A stretch of DNA of 64,000 nt. It comes from Lottia gigantea (taxonomy: Eukaryota > Mollusca > Gastropoda > Lottiidae). The stretch lies in contig NW_008709380.1 of NCBI RefSeq assembly GCF_000327385.1, forward strand, positions 76,911-140,910, in the 5' to 3' direction. The notes below the pieces were generated by a model. That model made no database searches. It was not told the origin of the DNA and was given only the letters and a program-made list of their open reading frames with translations. The stretch's first letter is position 1. The number at the start of each line of letters is the position of its first letter. Shown piece by piece: positions 13,135-27,300 of this stretch. The position numbers and the translations under genes are program-made.

Positions 13135-15032
13135 TGTATAGGTTAATATGACACCTGCACTATGGTCAATTAATTGCTGTAACGTTCTAAATTAAGAAAA
13201 GCCCATATTTGACCATTAGAGCTCAAGGCGGTTGGTATAACTTAGGCTTTCAGGATAATGGATCATTAGATTTTGGATGGAAATGTGTCAAATTCAAATG
13301 ACGTCTTTTAAAGAAGAATTAGAATTAAATTTACTTAAGATTTTCCAGTGTCTAGACACTAACAACCTTTTAATTAGATAATTTAAATTCAAATTGACTT
13401 ATTGACGTAAACATCATCTGATATACCGATTATGTCTTATTAACTTTTGTGAAAATTGGAAAATTGTTGTGTCCCAGTGCCTGTACAGCCTGAAAACATG
13501 TCAGATGGAAATCTCAATATGGTCCTCGAACGAAAAGACAAAGTATGTCCCAATAACTAAAAGACTGTTCAGAGGAAGGTTAAGGGTGCTTTTGGTGTGC
13601 AGTGGAGAACTCATGTGAAAACTTGTTTGTGGCAGTTTAGGCTTAATGAGAATTAGTTCATGGCACTGAGGTTTTTTTCTTAGTATGAAATAGATTAATA
13701 ACACCATATTATATTTCAATGGTTTAGGGTTGAAGTATTCACAATAAGTATAGCTTGGTACAACAACAACTTTCTGTTAGAAATAATCTAGAAAATATTA
13801 CCTATTCTGTATATGAATATGACTCTTCATATCTTTTATATTTCCTTTTAGTTCTTTGATATACTCCGTCACGTCATCACCTACATTTTGCAAACTGGGT
13901 TCTGAAATGTGGTAAAGTATGATGAAAATATCTACTGATCTTTCACAAGACTATTACATATCTCATATCACCATATAAAGTTGATTACGTCGATGGATTT
14001 TTTCTTTCAGTTATTCTTTCAGAAGTAGTTATTTCATAATAGCACAAAAACTATTTATCATTTTAATCTGATGTTCTGAAGTCCACGGTGAATTTAGATT
14101 CCGAGTACGTACCTGATAAATTAATGTAGATATCAGAGGCTGGTGGTGTATTAGGCTCAGAATCTACAATACAAGATAAGTATCATGTCCAGTGGATTTA
14201 TTTATGTTTTCGAACAGTGTAATGGAGATGGGTGAAATATTTGGGTAGACGAGCTTTTCTATATTATGACTAAGCGAAAAAATGACACGAAATTGCAATG
14301 GCATTTCAGGGAATCATTAAGTCACGGGGCCGAATATGGGCCGCCGAAAAATTATCAAAGGGGGCTCGCATGATGTTGTTCACTCATATAAAATGATAAG
14401 AATTTTGAAAATAGTGGGCTGGGGCAACCTTGGAGCACTTTCTTAATTTTAAGCGGACTTGTTGTAGGACTTACATGTTAGGATGGGAGTTGATGCCAAA
14501 CTATTTGCTTCACTTCGTTCTTTTATAGTACTCATGATAGTAATTTCTGGTAAATAGTTAAAATAAAACACCCTCTCCATTCTAAAACAGAGACACATAA
14601 ATCTACGTGGAAGATACGTTTGGCTTTTCTGATACCATCTGAAGTTCTTTTGGTGGTTTCTGGTCTCAAACTGGTCAGAAGAGGGGGGCAGTTCGCATTT
14701 GGCAGGTAGACAACTGGGGTGGTCCATTTTTAATGTTAACTTTCGATGTCTACCACCATGTAGATTTTACGTCAAATTTCTACCTTTGATATCTTTGTTA
14801 CAAAATTCCCTAATTTTCCAACTCTTTTTGCCTATAAATGAATTAAATCTTAAAGACCGTTTACCTGATGCCACTCACAGACTGAGCTTGACAATTTAAG
14901 AGTGTCCACATAGCCATTTTAATAAAAGGTATAAGATAATTAATATAACTCACCGTTTGAATATGCATTGTTAAGTTTGGCGAAGTCGCCAATAACAACA
15001 TAACTAAATGTAAGCTGCTCAGCTGGGAACAT
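11903..15032 (-). CDS. uncharacterised coiled-coil protein, 369 aa, four exons
   Basis: Exons (transcript order) 15032-14954, 14163-14113, 13901-13802 and 12782-11903 join in frame (79+51+100+880 nt = 370 codons with stop) with good GT..AG borders. The start ATG gives MFPAEQLTFSYVVIGDFAKL. Residues about 27-55 are acidic and proline-containing. Residues about 50-150 are heptad-like coiled coil, with charged Glu/Lys and Leu/Ile spacing across exons 3 and 4. The remaining ~210 residues are basic, rich in Ser, Asn, Gln and Arg, and look disordered. They include two tandem 17-residue repeats (NQNTKIQSTFDVSGLTS and NQNTKSMPAFDLSGLTA). No enzyme motif, signal peptide or membrane segment is seen. 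A structural or centrosome/cilium-type role would fit the architecture, but that is a guess; I do not recognise the family. Confidence 0.8.
13094..13130. repeat. (CT)n microsatellite
   Basis: An uninterrupted CT dinucleotide run inside intron 3 of the coiled-coil gene. Confidence 0.95.
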
Positions 15033-17460
15033 CTAGTCTATGTCATGTTGAAAATAAATTTAAAAATTGAGATTAGATATCTGTATAATTTATTTGTTAT
15101 TCGATGTTTTCTCGCTATTTAATCGGATTAGTCGTGTTGACAAGCTCTTCAGTATCTCTCCGACCAGTTATCTACAATCACCACCTTTCATTTTATAACG
15201 CCTTTTATACTTTAATGAACATTTTTGATACATTTTGCGGTCGCACCAGCTTCTAGTAGGTAAGACGTTGCATCGAAAGAAAACCATTAGATAATTAAAA
15301 AAATACCAAAATATTGCATTCAAATCAGTTGAAATTGAACATTTCGGAATCATGGATTGGAATTTTCAGGCTTTAAGGTAGGCTATTGGAACGTTTTTCG
15401 GAAACTTTTCGTCAAAGTACTGCTTGGTCCTTGCTTTTGAATAAAATATCATGTCATGGAACCCATAGACATTTAGAAAAGAGTAAGTTCGTTATATTGT
15501 ATATTCAAGGCCTATTTCGTTTGTTAATAAGTCATTGTGTTCAGAATGTGTTTGTGAAATATATATATGATATGCAAACGATGATATAAGAGGGTTTTGT
15601 AATGGAAGATAATCTATAGATTTCACTGCCTTTTTGACAGTCTATAACGAATGATTTCAACACTGTCTTATCGGGTGTCAATTGACATAACTTATTCTTG
15701 AAGTGAAAGAGTCATCATATTATGAACTTTCATTTCAAATTTCAGATCCAGTGTTAGAATGATGGCAATCAAATATTAAAATCAACGAAATGACTCGTTG
15801 GATGAATTCTATGAAGCAGATTGAATGCCCAGTCTTTCAATTCAAATTTGAATATATCAGAAAAAAAAGTTTGAGATGAAATTCATCTCACGTCTGAAGC
15901 ATATAATATAAATTCGTTTTATCTATGATCGATTTTGAACTTTTGCATTAATATTGATATGAGAGTTAAAAGCAATCAGCAAAATTAAAATACATGGACT
16001 GACATAGACGAGGGAACAGGTAACAAAATTCAATGAATGCACTTTGGTCTGGGCGCCCAGGTCAGTGCCATCTGCTTAAAGTTGTTCTGTTAAGGACCCA
16101 ATTCAATGATATTCAAAGTCACGATGGGACACAGGCAAAACCATCTCATATTCGTCTTGGATAGGGGCCTATTAGAGTTCCATAAAATGATCAAATCTGT
16201 AGATCGTAAAATCGTGTTATATCTTGTCCTTAACTGGTCACACAAATCTATATTGTGCCGTACAGCCTTGTGATGGCTTGCAAATTTTGCTGTGGTATCA
16301 CGGCACAAAGATAAAACGAGTTATTTCCCATTAATCAGAAAATCTCTTTTTTATGTTTCATGTATAATTTAAATATATGATGAGTGAAAACAAATTTCTG
16401 CAATTTGCATAGATTGTAGTCTGTATGCCAATATTTTTTGCAATGAGTATTTTTCGCTTTAATAAATGCTATCATTGTAGATCCATGTTGCTATACTGGT
16501 ATCCTATACTAACTATGTAGATATCACCACCGTTAAGACATAATTTGTCACGGTGAACTATGCTATCTGTACCAAATAACTTGTATGCAATTTTGCAACA
16601 TAATGCTTCCTCAGTGTTTGATTCTTACTCACTTCCTGGTAAGACAATGTAAGAACTTTACCATTGAAATTTTGATTCGAAAAAATTTGGTCATTTCACT
16701 TCAAATTCAATGCGATAGATGATTCTTCTAAAGTTGTAGGTGAGGTTTCTTGCCGTCTTAATTGTCATGTGGCATGTGCACTCGTAGGGACAGATTTCCT
16801 GTCATAATTCGTATGTCTTCGGTTCCAGACTTTATCCGACATTACTCTATTTAGGTGTATATTCAACATACAGTCTGTTACGATTTAAGGTTTATGGATT
16901 TATGGAAAGATAGTTTGTAACAGGACATAACATAAAGAAGATAAAGGAAAGGTCAAATGACAATAAGAGGATTGTAAAACCTTGACACAGACAAATAAAA
17001 TACCTCTATCTGTAGATTTTATTACGGTATTCTGAAATCTCACTTGTTGTTAGAAGACAGTATGCCACAAAGGCAGGAACCTTCGGGCTAACTGTTCTAA
17101 TGAGACTAACTCAACAGACAGGTGGATTTCCTTATTCATGTATTGGACAGGCCCGTAACTAAAAGAGGGTTGACGTCCTGGAACTATATTCATCCAACTG
17201 CAAAATTTGAGAAAATTCTCGATTGAAGCTATTATCAGTCTCTATCAGCTATTGCCCCCATGCAAATGCGACGCCCCCTTGGGCCTTGGCACATTGGACT
17301 GGTTATGGGTCTGGTATTGCATTAACTTTTCTTTTGGCCATAATGCCATGGACCAGTATTTCCAATAAAATATTGAGACTCAATCTACTATTAAGAGTTT
17401 GATCTCCATCTCTAGCCCACAGTGAAGACATCTGCCCTTGTGACTATGGAATCTAACTAA
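15033..17460. other. intergenic DNA between the coiled-coil gene and the PAK 3' region
   Basis: No gene seen. The segment at about 17145-17320 is GC-richer ('cgacgcccccttgggcc', 'ttggcacattggactggt') and looks like an old interspersed repeat rather than coding DNA. An open frame at 16090-16308 on the minus strand has no features of a real protein. Confidence 0.45.
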
Positions 17461-20400
17461 TTAAAGTTTTAACACAATGCTAAATTGATTACATACATTA
17501 TTTTATTAAATTGTTCAATCCATTACAATATAATAGAAAAGAGTTCAATATATATAATATATGTTATAAAAAAGACCTAATTAGTTGTAGTGCCTTAAAA
17601 AATTGAAAATTCCTATTAACATAAATTTCAGTATATTTACAGTAATGAATATTCCTGCAAGCCCAGCCTGGAAGTTCTCTTATTTAACAAAGATAACAGA
17701 AGATTATTTTTACTCCAAAAAACTACCTGTTTTAATATTTCTATACCACTCTACCATTGATGTATTGAGCAATATAGTAACAGTGAATATGTTTTATTAT
17801 TGTATCTCAGACAGATATATTTGATGACTAATTGCCACTTATATAATTAACTGATGCAATAAACACCATGGTTTCAAACCATACACATGAGAGACAACAG
17901 AATTGGATTAACAAGGAATTTTTGCCTCAAATTTCACAGAAAAAGTCTACATAACTGAAAAAAAAAGCCAAATCAACATTTGATTTTTTCACTCAGGATC
18001 CACAGATATTTTATTTCATGAGAAGAACTGTATTGAGTTAACAAGAAATGAAGTCATCATGTGCAATGTAATCAGGTGATTTCAGTGCATCACATGTATT
18101 ATAAACTCAATGTAAATCCAGTTTTAATTGTTCTGGTTTAAATTCAATATTTATAAAGTTAGAAGTTGAAAGGTTATAATAATACAGTCAAACTGATAAC
18201 AAGTTCTATTATGACAGCTATACAGACTCTGTGACTATATGATCTGTGAACAATTCTCTCAATCTGAACTATCCCATTTTGAGAGTCCACATAACTAGTA
18301 ATATTGTTTCAGAATGTTTTTTTTTTATTGTGGAACTCATACATATTATACACAAATTTGCAGGAACTCTTTGGCTAGGCCTTTATCTAAACTTAACATA
18401 ATTTCCACCTATTTTCTCATTCTTGACATTAATGACTCAAACAGAACATTACTTAACATTTCAATCAGACATTTCAATAAACGTTTTTAAATTTTGAATT
18501 TGTTTTGTTTGGCACTGACAAAATAGCCCTTAATTTTTACAATATGTAATAAAGGCAGTTATAAGCTAAAGATGAAAATGCAGACAAAATGGTTTTAAAA
18601 CATTTTGTCAGTGATGTTAATGCACAAATAGGTGTTTTATATATAAAAAAAAAGTTTCATCTTGCTTTCTAAACCTGTATACAACCTATCATGAGCTTTC
18701 TGAGATTTTAAGCATCAAGCTTTCAAATCTAAAATATGTATATAGCACAATTAACATTAGCATGAAAAATATAAGATTAATATACATGAGTGAAGGTAAA
18801 ATAAAATAATGCAAAGACAGTACAAAAAATTATACTATGTACAAATATAACATGAAATTCTGTCCAGAAATATGATAAGGCATAACAATGAAATTTTCAT
18901 GATCTTTGAAATGCATTACATATATTACTGTTATTGTATACACCCTTTGAATATCATTAATACCTAAATGTAAAAGATAAGGTCATAGGTGGATACCTTG
19001 TCTCATCCCATATTCAAAACTAGAAATAACATTTCTATGCACTTTTAAAGATAGTGTATCATTTCAACCACTGTCTTAGACTTTGTTGAGAAAAAATTAT
19101 CCCATCTCCAATTTGACAGATATTATATTTTGTAAACTGATTGAGAATTTCTATAATTCAAATAAATCGGAGCAGTTTCAAATACAAAGAGTATCATTGA
19201 TAATTTGATATTGACTTATGCCTAGCAGTAGCTGGTTGATATCCATCTCTGAGTTTGGAATTAGATTAAAAAGTTAGCACTAGTATACCTGGAATGTAGC
19301 AACATTAAACAGGTAAAGAAAGGGAAAGTTACAGTATATTATAGTCTGTATCAAATAAAACTTTAGGAATGCAAATTGTTTATAAAGATTATATTATTTG
19401 GCAGCTAGTATCTCTAGAATATACTTGCCAAAAGTACTAACTAGACTATAGAAATCAGCAAGTAACTTGGAATATATCTAATCAGAGGGGAATAAAATTT
19501 CAAGGGTGTTTGCCAGCAAATTATTTACCTTACTTAATCTAATAAAACTGAACAAATATCCTTACCAAAACTTTCAGTTGTATATGCATACACATAATGA
19601 CAACATTATCCATACACAGAGCCATTTTTAGTAATAATACAATACTGTTATAAATGGCTTAATAATGGGCTTTTCAATGTGATAATCTCAGTTTCTTACA
19701 AAACATTTTACTATTCAAATCCAATAAACCAAACATTTTCAAGTCAATGTAAAGAAGGTGAACATGAATCTCAATATCAGATTTTAACTTGTACCTATAT
19801 TCAAAGTTCGTTTTTTAATAACATTTGAAAATATCTTATGTAGGCTAAAAAGTCTTTAGGCATCAAAAGTAAATTTATCAGTAGACAAAATCGATAGGCC
19901 TACAATTATAAAAGACTATAAAACTACGTTACGTGAGGCTCGAGGGCATTGATTACCAATACTATGGTATAACAACCTTATGTTAAACTAATAAATTATG
20001 AATGTCAATTGACTCAATTACTTCCTTTCATATACCACCTACCTGAACTTAAATTAAAGATGGGTTTCTTGAAATCCTAAATCCCATAATTTTTTTTTAA
20101 TGAATGTATTTTATATTCATTTTATGCTGTTACATTGTCTTTCAAGATAAGCAGAATGCTTTACTAACAAAAAGCATATATGAGATGAGATGTAGATAAA
20201 AACAGAAACCCATCTTTAACCTATTAATAACCTCAAAGAGATGAAATTACAATTAGCTCACAGGTGATCATATTGATTGATTATTGATTACCAATATACC
20301 AAGTTATCCTTAAACCAGGATTAATAATAGAGATAACCAAATTTTAGACAAAACCAGTGAATAAGTGAATACATACATACTTAACAAGCATATTTCCTTA

Positions 20401-21497
20401 AAAATCTTTCATTTCATGATGCATTGAACAGGGCATTTCAAAATGTAACAAATGTAAGCTTATATCTATTATTATATGAATTACTACTTATGCCCCATGA
20501 AAGATATTTAAAAATAGCTAAGTTTACATTCCTCTTCTAAGATACATTTTATCCTATTCTCTTACCATACATCTGTTAGCTATTTATATAACCATGTAGC
20601 TCTAACACTGAGCTGAAAATATTACATAACAAAAAATGCATATTCAGCTGTTTTAAGATGAGTTATTTGACATGGAACATATGTATCTGTATTCACTAAT
20701 TACCTGGATCAAAATTACATTAACATTAAGATTAAACCTTACAACTTAATATGCATTAGTAATGTAAAACTTGTGGACAAGACACATTCCAGATTTAAAT
20801 TCCTGACAAGGACACCTGTTTTTGGTCAAGATTTTAAACATTAAGCAAAGTAAGCAATTGCTGAACAAGAGCCTTTGAAATATATCTAAGTTGTGTACAA
20901 ATATTATATGATAAATTTACTAAACATTGGCTTGTTTTGGTATGAAAATTCAGCAGACTTCCTTCAAAATGAGTCAGAATGAATGATCTTAACCCTACCT
21001 TAAAAAAGAGAATCAATCCTTAACTTTTGATCTTATATCAATGATCATTAATTAACTTTATTTCAAGGATTAAACTTACTTTCCATGTGTAAAGATAAGG
21101 ATAATTAACAAAGAAAGCTCTGAACTAAGATCTATCAAAAGGGACACAACCAACTTTACAGATATGTAGCTTTGTGATACATGTAAAGCAAATGATATGT
21201 GCAATGATTAAAATCAAAATATGAATATTTTTGAAAAAGTTGATTGAATATTATAAAACACTAACCTACAGCAATAATATTGATATGACCATATATAGTT
21301 CAGGTTTATACAGCTAGCTAATTATTTACACGTTTATATAATAAAATAGGATCATCTTATAAAATATTATGATAAATTGTTAATATAATATGATAAATTG
21401 ATAATAATGATAATGATATAATAATAATGCCTGGTTAATGATAATCATAAGTATCAAAAGTTATGCTGATCTTTTACAAAAAAGACATTCAATAAAT
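17461..21497 (-). other. AT-rich region downstream of PAK, possibly a long 3' UTR
   Basis: About 4 kb with almost no coding potential, many polyadenylation-like hexamers and a composition distinct from the flank to its left. It directly follows the PAK stop codon on the minus strand. A minus-strand AATAAA near 17502-17507 is a possible distal poly(A) signal, but nearer sites could equally be used. A TTAA-flanked inverted-repeat element lies at 20054-20219. Confidence 0.35.
20054..20219. mobile_element. short TTAA-flanked inverted-repeat element (MITE-like)
   Basis: Perfect 12-bp terminal inverted repeats AGATGGGTTTCT (20058-20069) and AGAAACCCATCT (20204-20215) bound 158 bp of AT-rich non-coding DNA. 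Both ends touch TTAA (20054-20057 and 20216-20219), which would be the target-site duplication. TTAA is the target of piggyBac-type DNA transposases, although the ends do not start with the CCY typical of that family, so the superfamily is uncertain. Confidence 0.55.
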
Positions 21498-23288
<1,791 letters not shown>

Positions 23289-23334
23289 TTAAAAAAATTT
23301 ACACACCTAGTTTAATCATCAAAGTTTGACACCA

Positions 23335-23346
23335 GGAAGATGGCGC
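23335..23346 (+). promoter_or_regulatory. YY1-like core promoter motif
   Basis: 'gaagatggcgcc' resembles the YY1 consensus AAGATGGCGGC, which often sits at or just after transcription starts. It lies about 60 bp upstream of the PAK start codon, in reverse orientation relative to PAK. The ATG within it reaches a stop after four codons, so it is not a plausible start codon. Confidence 0.35.
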
Positions 23347-23547
23347 CCCCTTGAGTCAGTTGTAGGTCACTCTACCTGGCCCAGATTTCAAATCTAAATA
23401 TTCAAATTTTTAACCTTTCATTTCACATATCCGTCAGTATTTGATTGTAAAACACTTTGATAAACATGCATAATATCAAATATAATGTTATAATACTCCA
23501 AAATGATTTTAAACTGCAAAAATACAACTTATTTGTTACTTCAACAG

Positions 23548-23736
23548 GTAAGGCTTCTCCAAGTGGAATTTTAGTTGGTGTAAAAGTAAGTCATGGAGTA
23601 ACGAGGTCACAGACTCTTGATTTATTTTATAAGTTTGTTTTCTGTACCTCTTGCTCTATAGGTTGCGTTTCCGATACAATTTAGATTTTAACAGTTTTAT
23701 TTAATTTCAGATTTATGGTTTTTGGAGGTATCTATC
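23548..23736 (+). other. pair of exon-like segments of unknown transcript
   Basis: 23548-23585 (38 nt) is preceded by 'cttcaacag' and followed by GTAAGT; 23711-23736 (26 nt) is preceded by 'tttaatttcag' and followed by GTAAGT. Joined, they read in one frame as GKASPSGILVGVK then IYGFWRYL. I found no start or terminal exon. They may be 5' non-coding exons of a DNAJA2 transcript, part of an unidentified small gene, or chance. The 'caacaggtaagg' at 23543 could itself be a donor. Confidence 0.25.
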
Positions 23737-24239
23737 GTAAGTATATGGTTTGAAGAAAGAAAAGATCCGTTGTTGAAAGAATGTAGTACCATTGTTAAAC
23801 AGGATTTATAAACTATTCTTGTGTATCGAGGACGCTGAGTGATAGCGATAGCATCGATTTCCAACATTGAGTTTTAGACTTCTATAGCCTATGTCCCGAA
23901 ATTCTACTTAAACTAAGAGTTTGCAAAGGCTGATTTCCCCACCCATTTCAACTTCAGTACATTGTTATATACACAGTAATTTGCTTTGAACTATATTTCT
24001 TGGTTCATACAAGTTTGTGCGCTGTGGTTAAAAAAGCTTATTCCCAAACTTTCTGCACAAAATTTTCTTCTTCAAAACTTCAAGCACACGTTAGCTATTG
24101 GACGATATAACGTGAAATACTGGATCAGACAGGAGTAATCTAAATCTGAGTCACATCCGCCTGAAACTCCAAATCTAATGTTTACATGCAAACTAAATTG
24201 CCAGGGTGTAATGATTCAAAAGTAGGTCACTAGATTTGA

Positions 24240-24244
24240 CCAAT
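24240..24244 (+). promoter_or_regulatory. CCAAT box upstream of DNAJA2
   Basis: 'gaccaatcaa' about 85 bp before the DNAJA2 start codon matches the NF-Y core CCAATCA. No clear TATA box or heat-shock element array was seen between it and PAK. Confidence 0.4.
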
Positions 24245-24325
24245 CAAATTGTGAAATTTGTCAGACTATTTAATCGAGGCAAAGGTGTAGGTGGCGTCGT
24301 TGTTCATGAACGGATCTGAATAATC

Positions 24326-27300
24326 ATGGCTGACACAAAATTGTACGAAGTTCTTGGGGTGTCTAGAAATGCCTCTGATGGCGAAATTAAGAAGGTAAAA
24401 CAGTTTCCATTATGCTAAAAATGATATAAATTTAATTGGTGGAGGAAAACATTCATCTCCTGGCCATTATTTCATTATTTTCAGTTTCGAAATCATTCAG
24501 AAAAGACACGTGATCGAAGAAATTTTACTGAAAAGTCTTTCTGAGTAACAAAAATGCTTTTTCATTTTTGCCAGACGTAAAACAAAGACGCATATTCTGA
24601 TGAAATAATAATTATTATGAAACTATTTTAAAGGGTATTTTATATATGTGACAACCCTCTGTCTCTCCTGTTTGACATTATTCATATTGTCATTCTTGAT
24701 GGTCTTGAAAAACTCGTTTTTTGACATTGAATGAATTGATTTTTATATAACGAAACTAAAAAGGGAAGAATTTTGTCCTCATTCTATTTATAGATATATA
24801 CTTTTTCCTTTGTTGTTGTTGAATTATATCCTTAGTTCCCCCTCCCTCTTTTTCAGGCTTACTACAGATTAGCCAAGGAATATCACCCTGACAAAAATCC
24901 TGAAGCAGGGGAAAGAGTAAGTAGCTGAATTCACTAGGCCTAACAAGGGGTAAATTTATGAGGTAGAATTTTATTTACTTATGAAGAGGTTTCCACTTTC
25001 TTGATCCCTCTTTAAACAGCCCCTTACCCCCAAAGATTGGAGAAAAAAAAAACGGATCACAATCATATAAAGTTTCTTTTATCTCTGCCTACTTTTCTTA
25101 ATCTCTTTACTTGTCGTTGTTAAAAGACAAAGACCAATCAATTTGAAAGACCAATTAAGTAAGTGTTAAATGTTGCAGTTGGACAAGTAACAGCCACCTT
25201 TAGTATACAATGATTATCTACCAGTAATCTCTGTAATAATTTAAGGTCATATAACCAGTTTCATTAATGAGCCTTAAGTCAAAATTCTTATATGATAAAG
25301 CATATCGTGGGTGACTCCTTGAAACCTTGTATAACAGTATATGACACGAAATTACTTTACACGATATTATTTTGCTACTAATGACCTCATCAAACACTCA
25401 TTTTATGTAGAATTACAGGAACCACAGAAGTCTGATTGAAAATTGGAAAGGTGGCAATTTATGCTATTATGCTACCTGATACACCAAAATTTTTCAGAAA
25501 ACCCTCGACAATGCCTTTAAGATATTGAAGTAAGAAACAAGGGAACAAAATGGTAACATATATATATATATATATAAATATATCTTTCAATCCTTTTTTC
25601 CAGTTTAAAGAAATCAGCTTTGCTTATGAAATTTTATCCAACTCTGAAAAGAGAGAAATCTACGACAGACATGGTTTACAAGGAATTAAAGAAGGGGCTT
25701 CAAGTGGTAAGGGTTATTGTAATATTTAAATGTTATACATATGAATTAAAATTCTAAGAAAACGAAACTTATTGGTGTCCCATAGACTTGCAGCAATATT
25801 ATTAACTTCTTGTTCTGATAGCAATTAAATATCAATAGCTGAGTGAAACAACTGATGTCTGCTTCTATACAGACAGAAAAATCACATCCACTGTCATTCC
25901 CATGGCTCTTCTGTGAAAAATAATTGACATTTGTAATATACTTGAATTGAGGGAGAAAAAGTTGTTTCGTGAATCTTTGTAGTCAACACACTGATTTGAA
26001 ACATTTTACTTGCAGGTGGATTTGGTGCAGGAATGTTCGATGATATATTTGGTAACTTTTTTGGTTTCCCGGGTATGGGAGGAATGAGTGGTATGGGAGG
26101 GGGAGGAAGAAGAGGCAGACGGAGAGGAGAAAATACCATGCATCCGCTCAGGTAAATGGTGATTTATGTTGGTTTAACAATGACAAAGATAAATAGCTTT
26201 TCTCTACATTCTGATTGATTACAGTACAATGTTGTCTGAAGATTGCATAGCATGGTACAGCATGTTTCAGGTTTATATTTTTAACTTCAATACCAATGAG
26301 ATATGCTGTTATGTCTTAAGTAAAGATTCACTAATATTGCTGTGATTTTAACATTTGAGACAACACTGACTTTATGGATAATTTACATGTCCAGAAAGAA
26401 AATGAAATAGCCTGGCTTTTAACTTATAAAGCATTACTTATCCATATTTAATTGGTTCTGAATTCTGTAGAGTAACATTAGAAGATCTGTATAATGGTAA
26501 AACAGCTAAATTACAACTGAGTAAAACTGTCATATGTAAGAAGTGTAATGGGTGAGTATATTTTGATCATGTTCAGTTATCTTGCTCATAAAATTCGTTT
26601 GTGAATGCTGAACCCCCATTTTCATAACTGATTGTGTGAGGATGATGTATCTGCAACAAAGTTGGCGGCATCAGATGAACTCTTTTGAAATGAATGAATA
26701 TGAAAAAATGTATATTTTAGAAATGTTCTCTGATCGGTTCATACAGACTCTGTTTGCTTTTATTGAAAATATCTGGTAGAGTTTAGAGTACTCTCCTTTT
26801 GATTTGATTTTCATTATTTATGCACCAGAATAGGTTAAACCTATCCTATTTGTTAATTTGATATGTTAATTTTACAGTATTGGTGGTAAAGCTGGTTCCA
26901 CCATTAAATGTCGTGTATGCCAAGGTCGTGGTATTAAGGTCACATTAAGACAGTTAGGACCTGGTATGGTACAACAAATGCAGTCTGTGTGTCCAGATTG
27001 TCACGGTGAAGGTGAGTAGACTATATTGTGTTCTTCAGTCACTCGTAGTCCAAAGCAACATCTTCAGAAACATTTAAAAAATGATAAAGTTTCACTATTA
27101 GTCTCACTAAAAGAACATTTACATACCTTTCAATAAGTTTGTTTATATTTACAGGTGAAATCATCAATGATAGAGACAGGTGTAAAGAATGTAAAGGTAA
27201 GAAAGTCAGTAATGAAACTAAAATATTAGAAGTCCACGTTGATAAAGGAATGAAAGATGGTCAGAAGATAACATTCAGAGGAGAAGGTGATCAACTTGTA

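Noticed and set aside
14449-14727. 92-codon minus frame within intron 1 of the coiled-coil gene
   Set aside because: The flanking exons join in frame without it and it has no acceptor and donor in a compatible phase that I could find.
23340-23354. ATG in the YY1/TISU-like motif as a translation start on the plus strand
   Set aside because: The frame stops after four codons and no donor intervenes.
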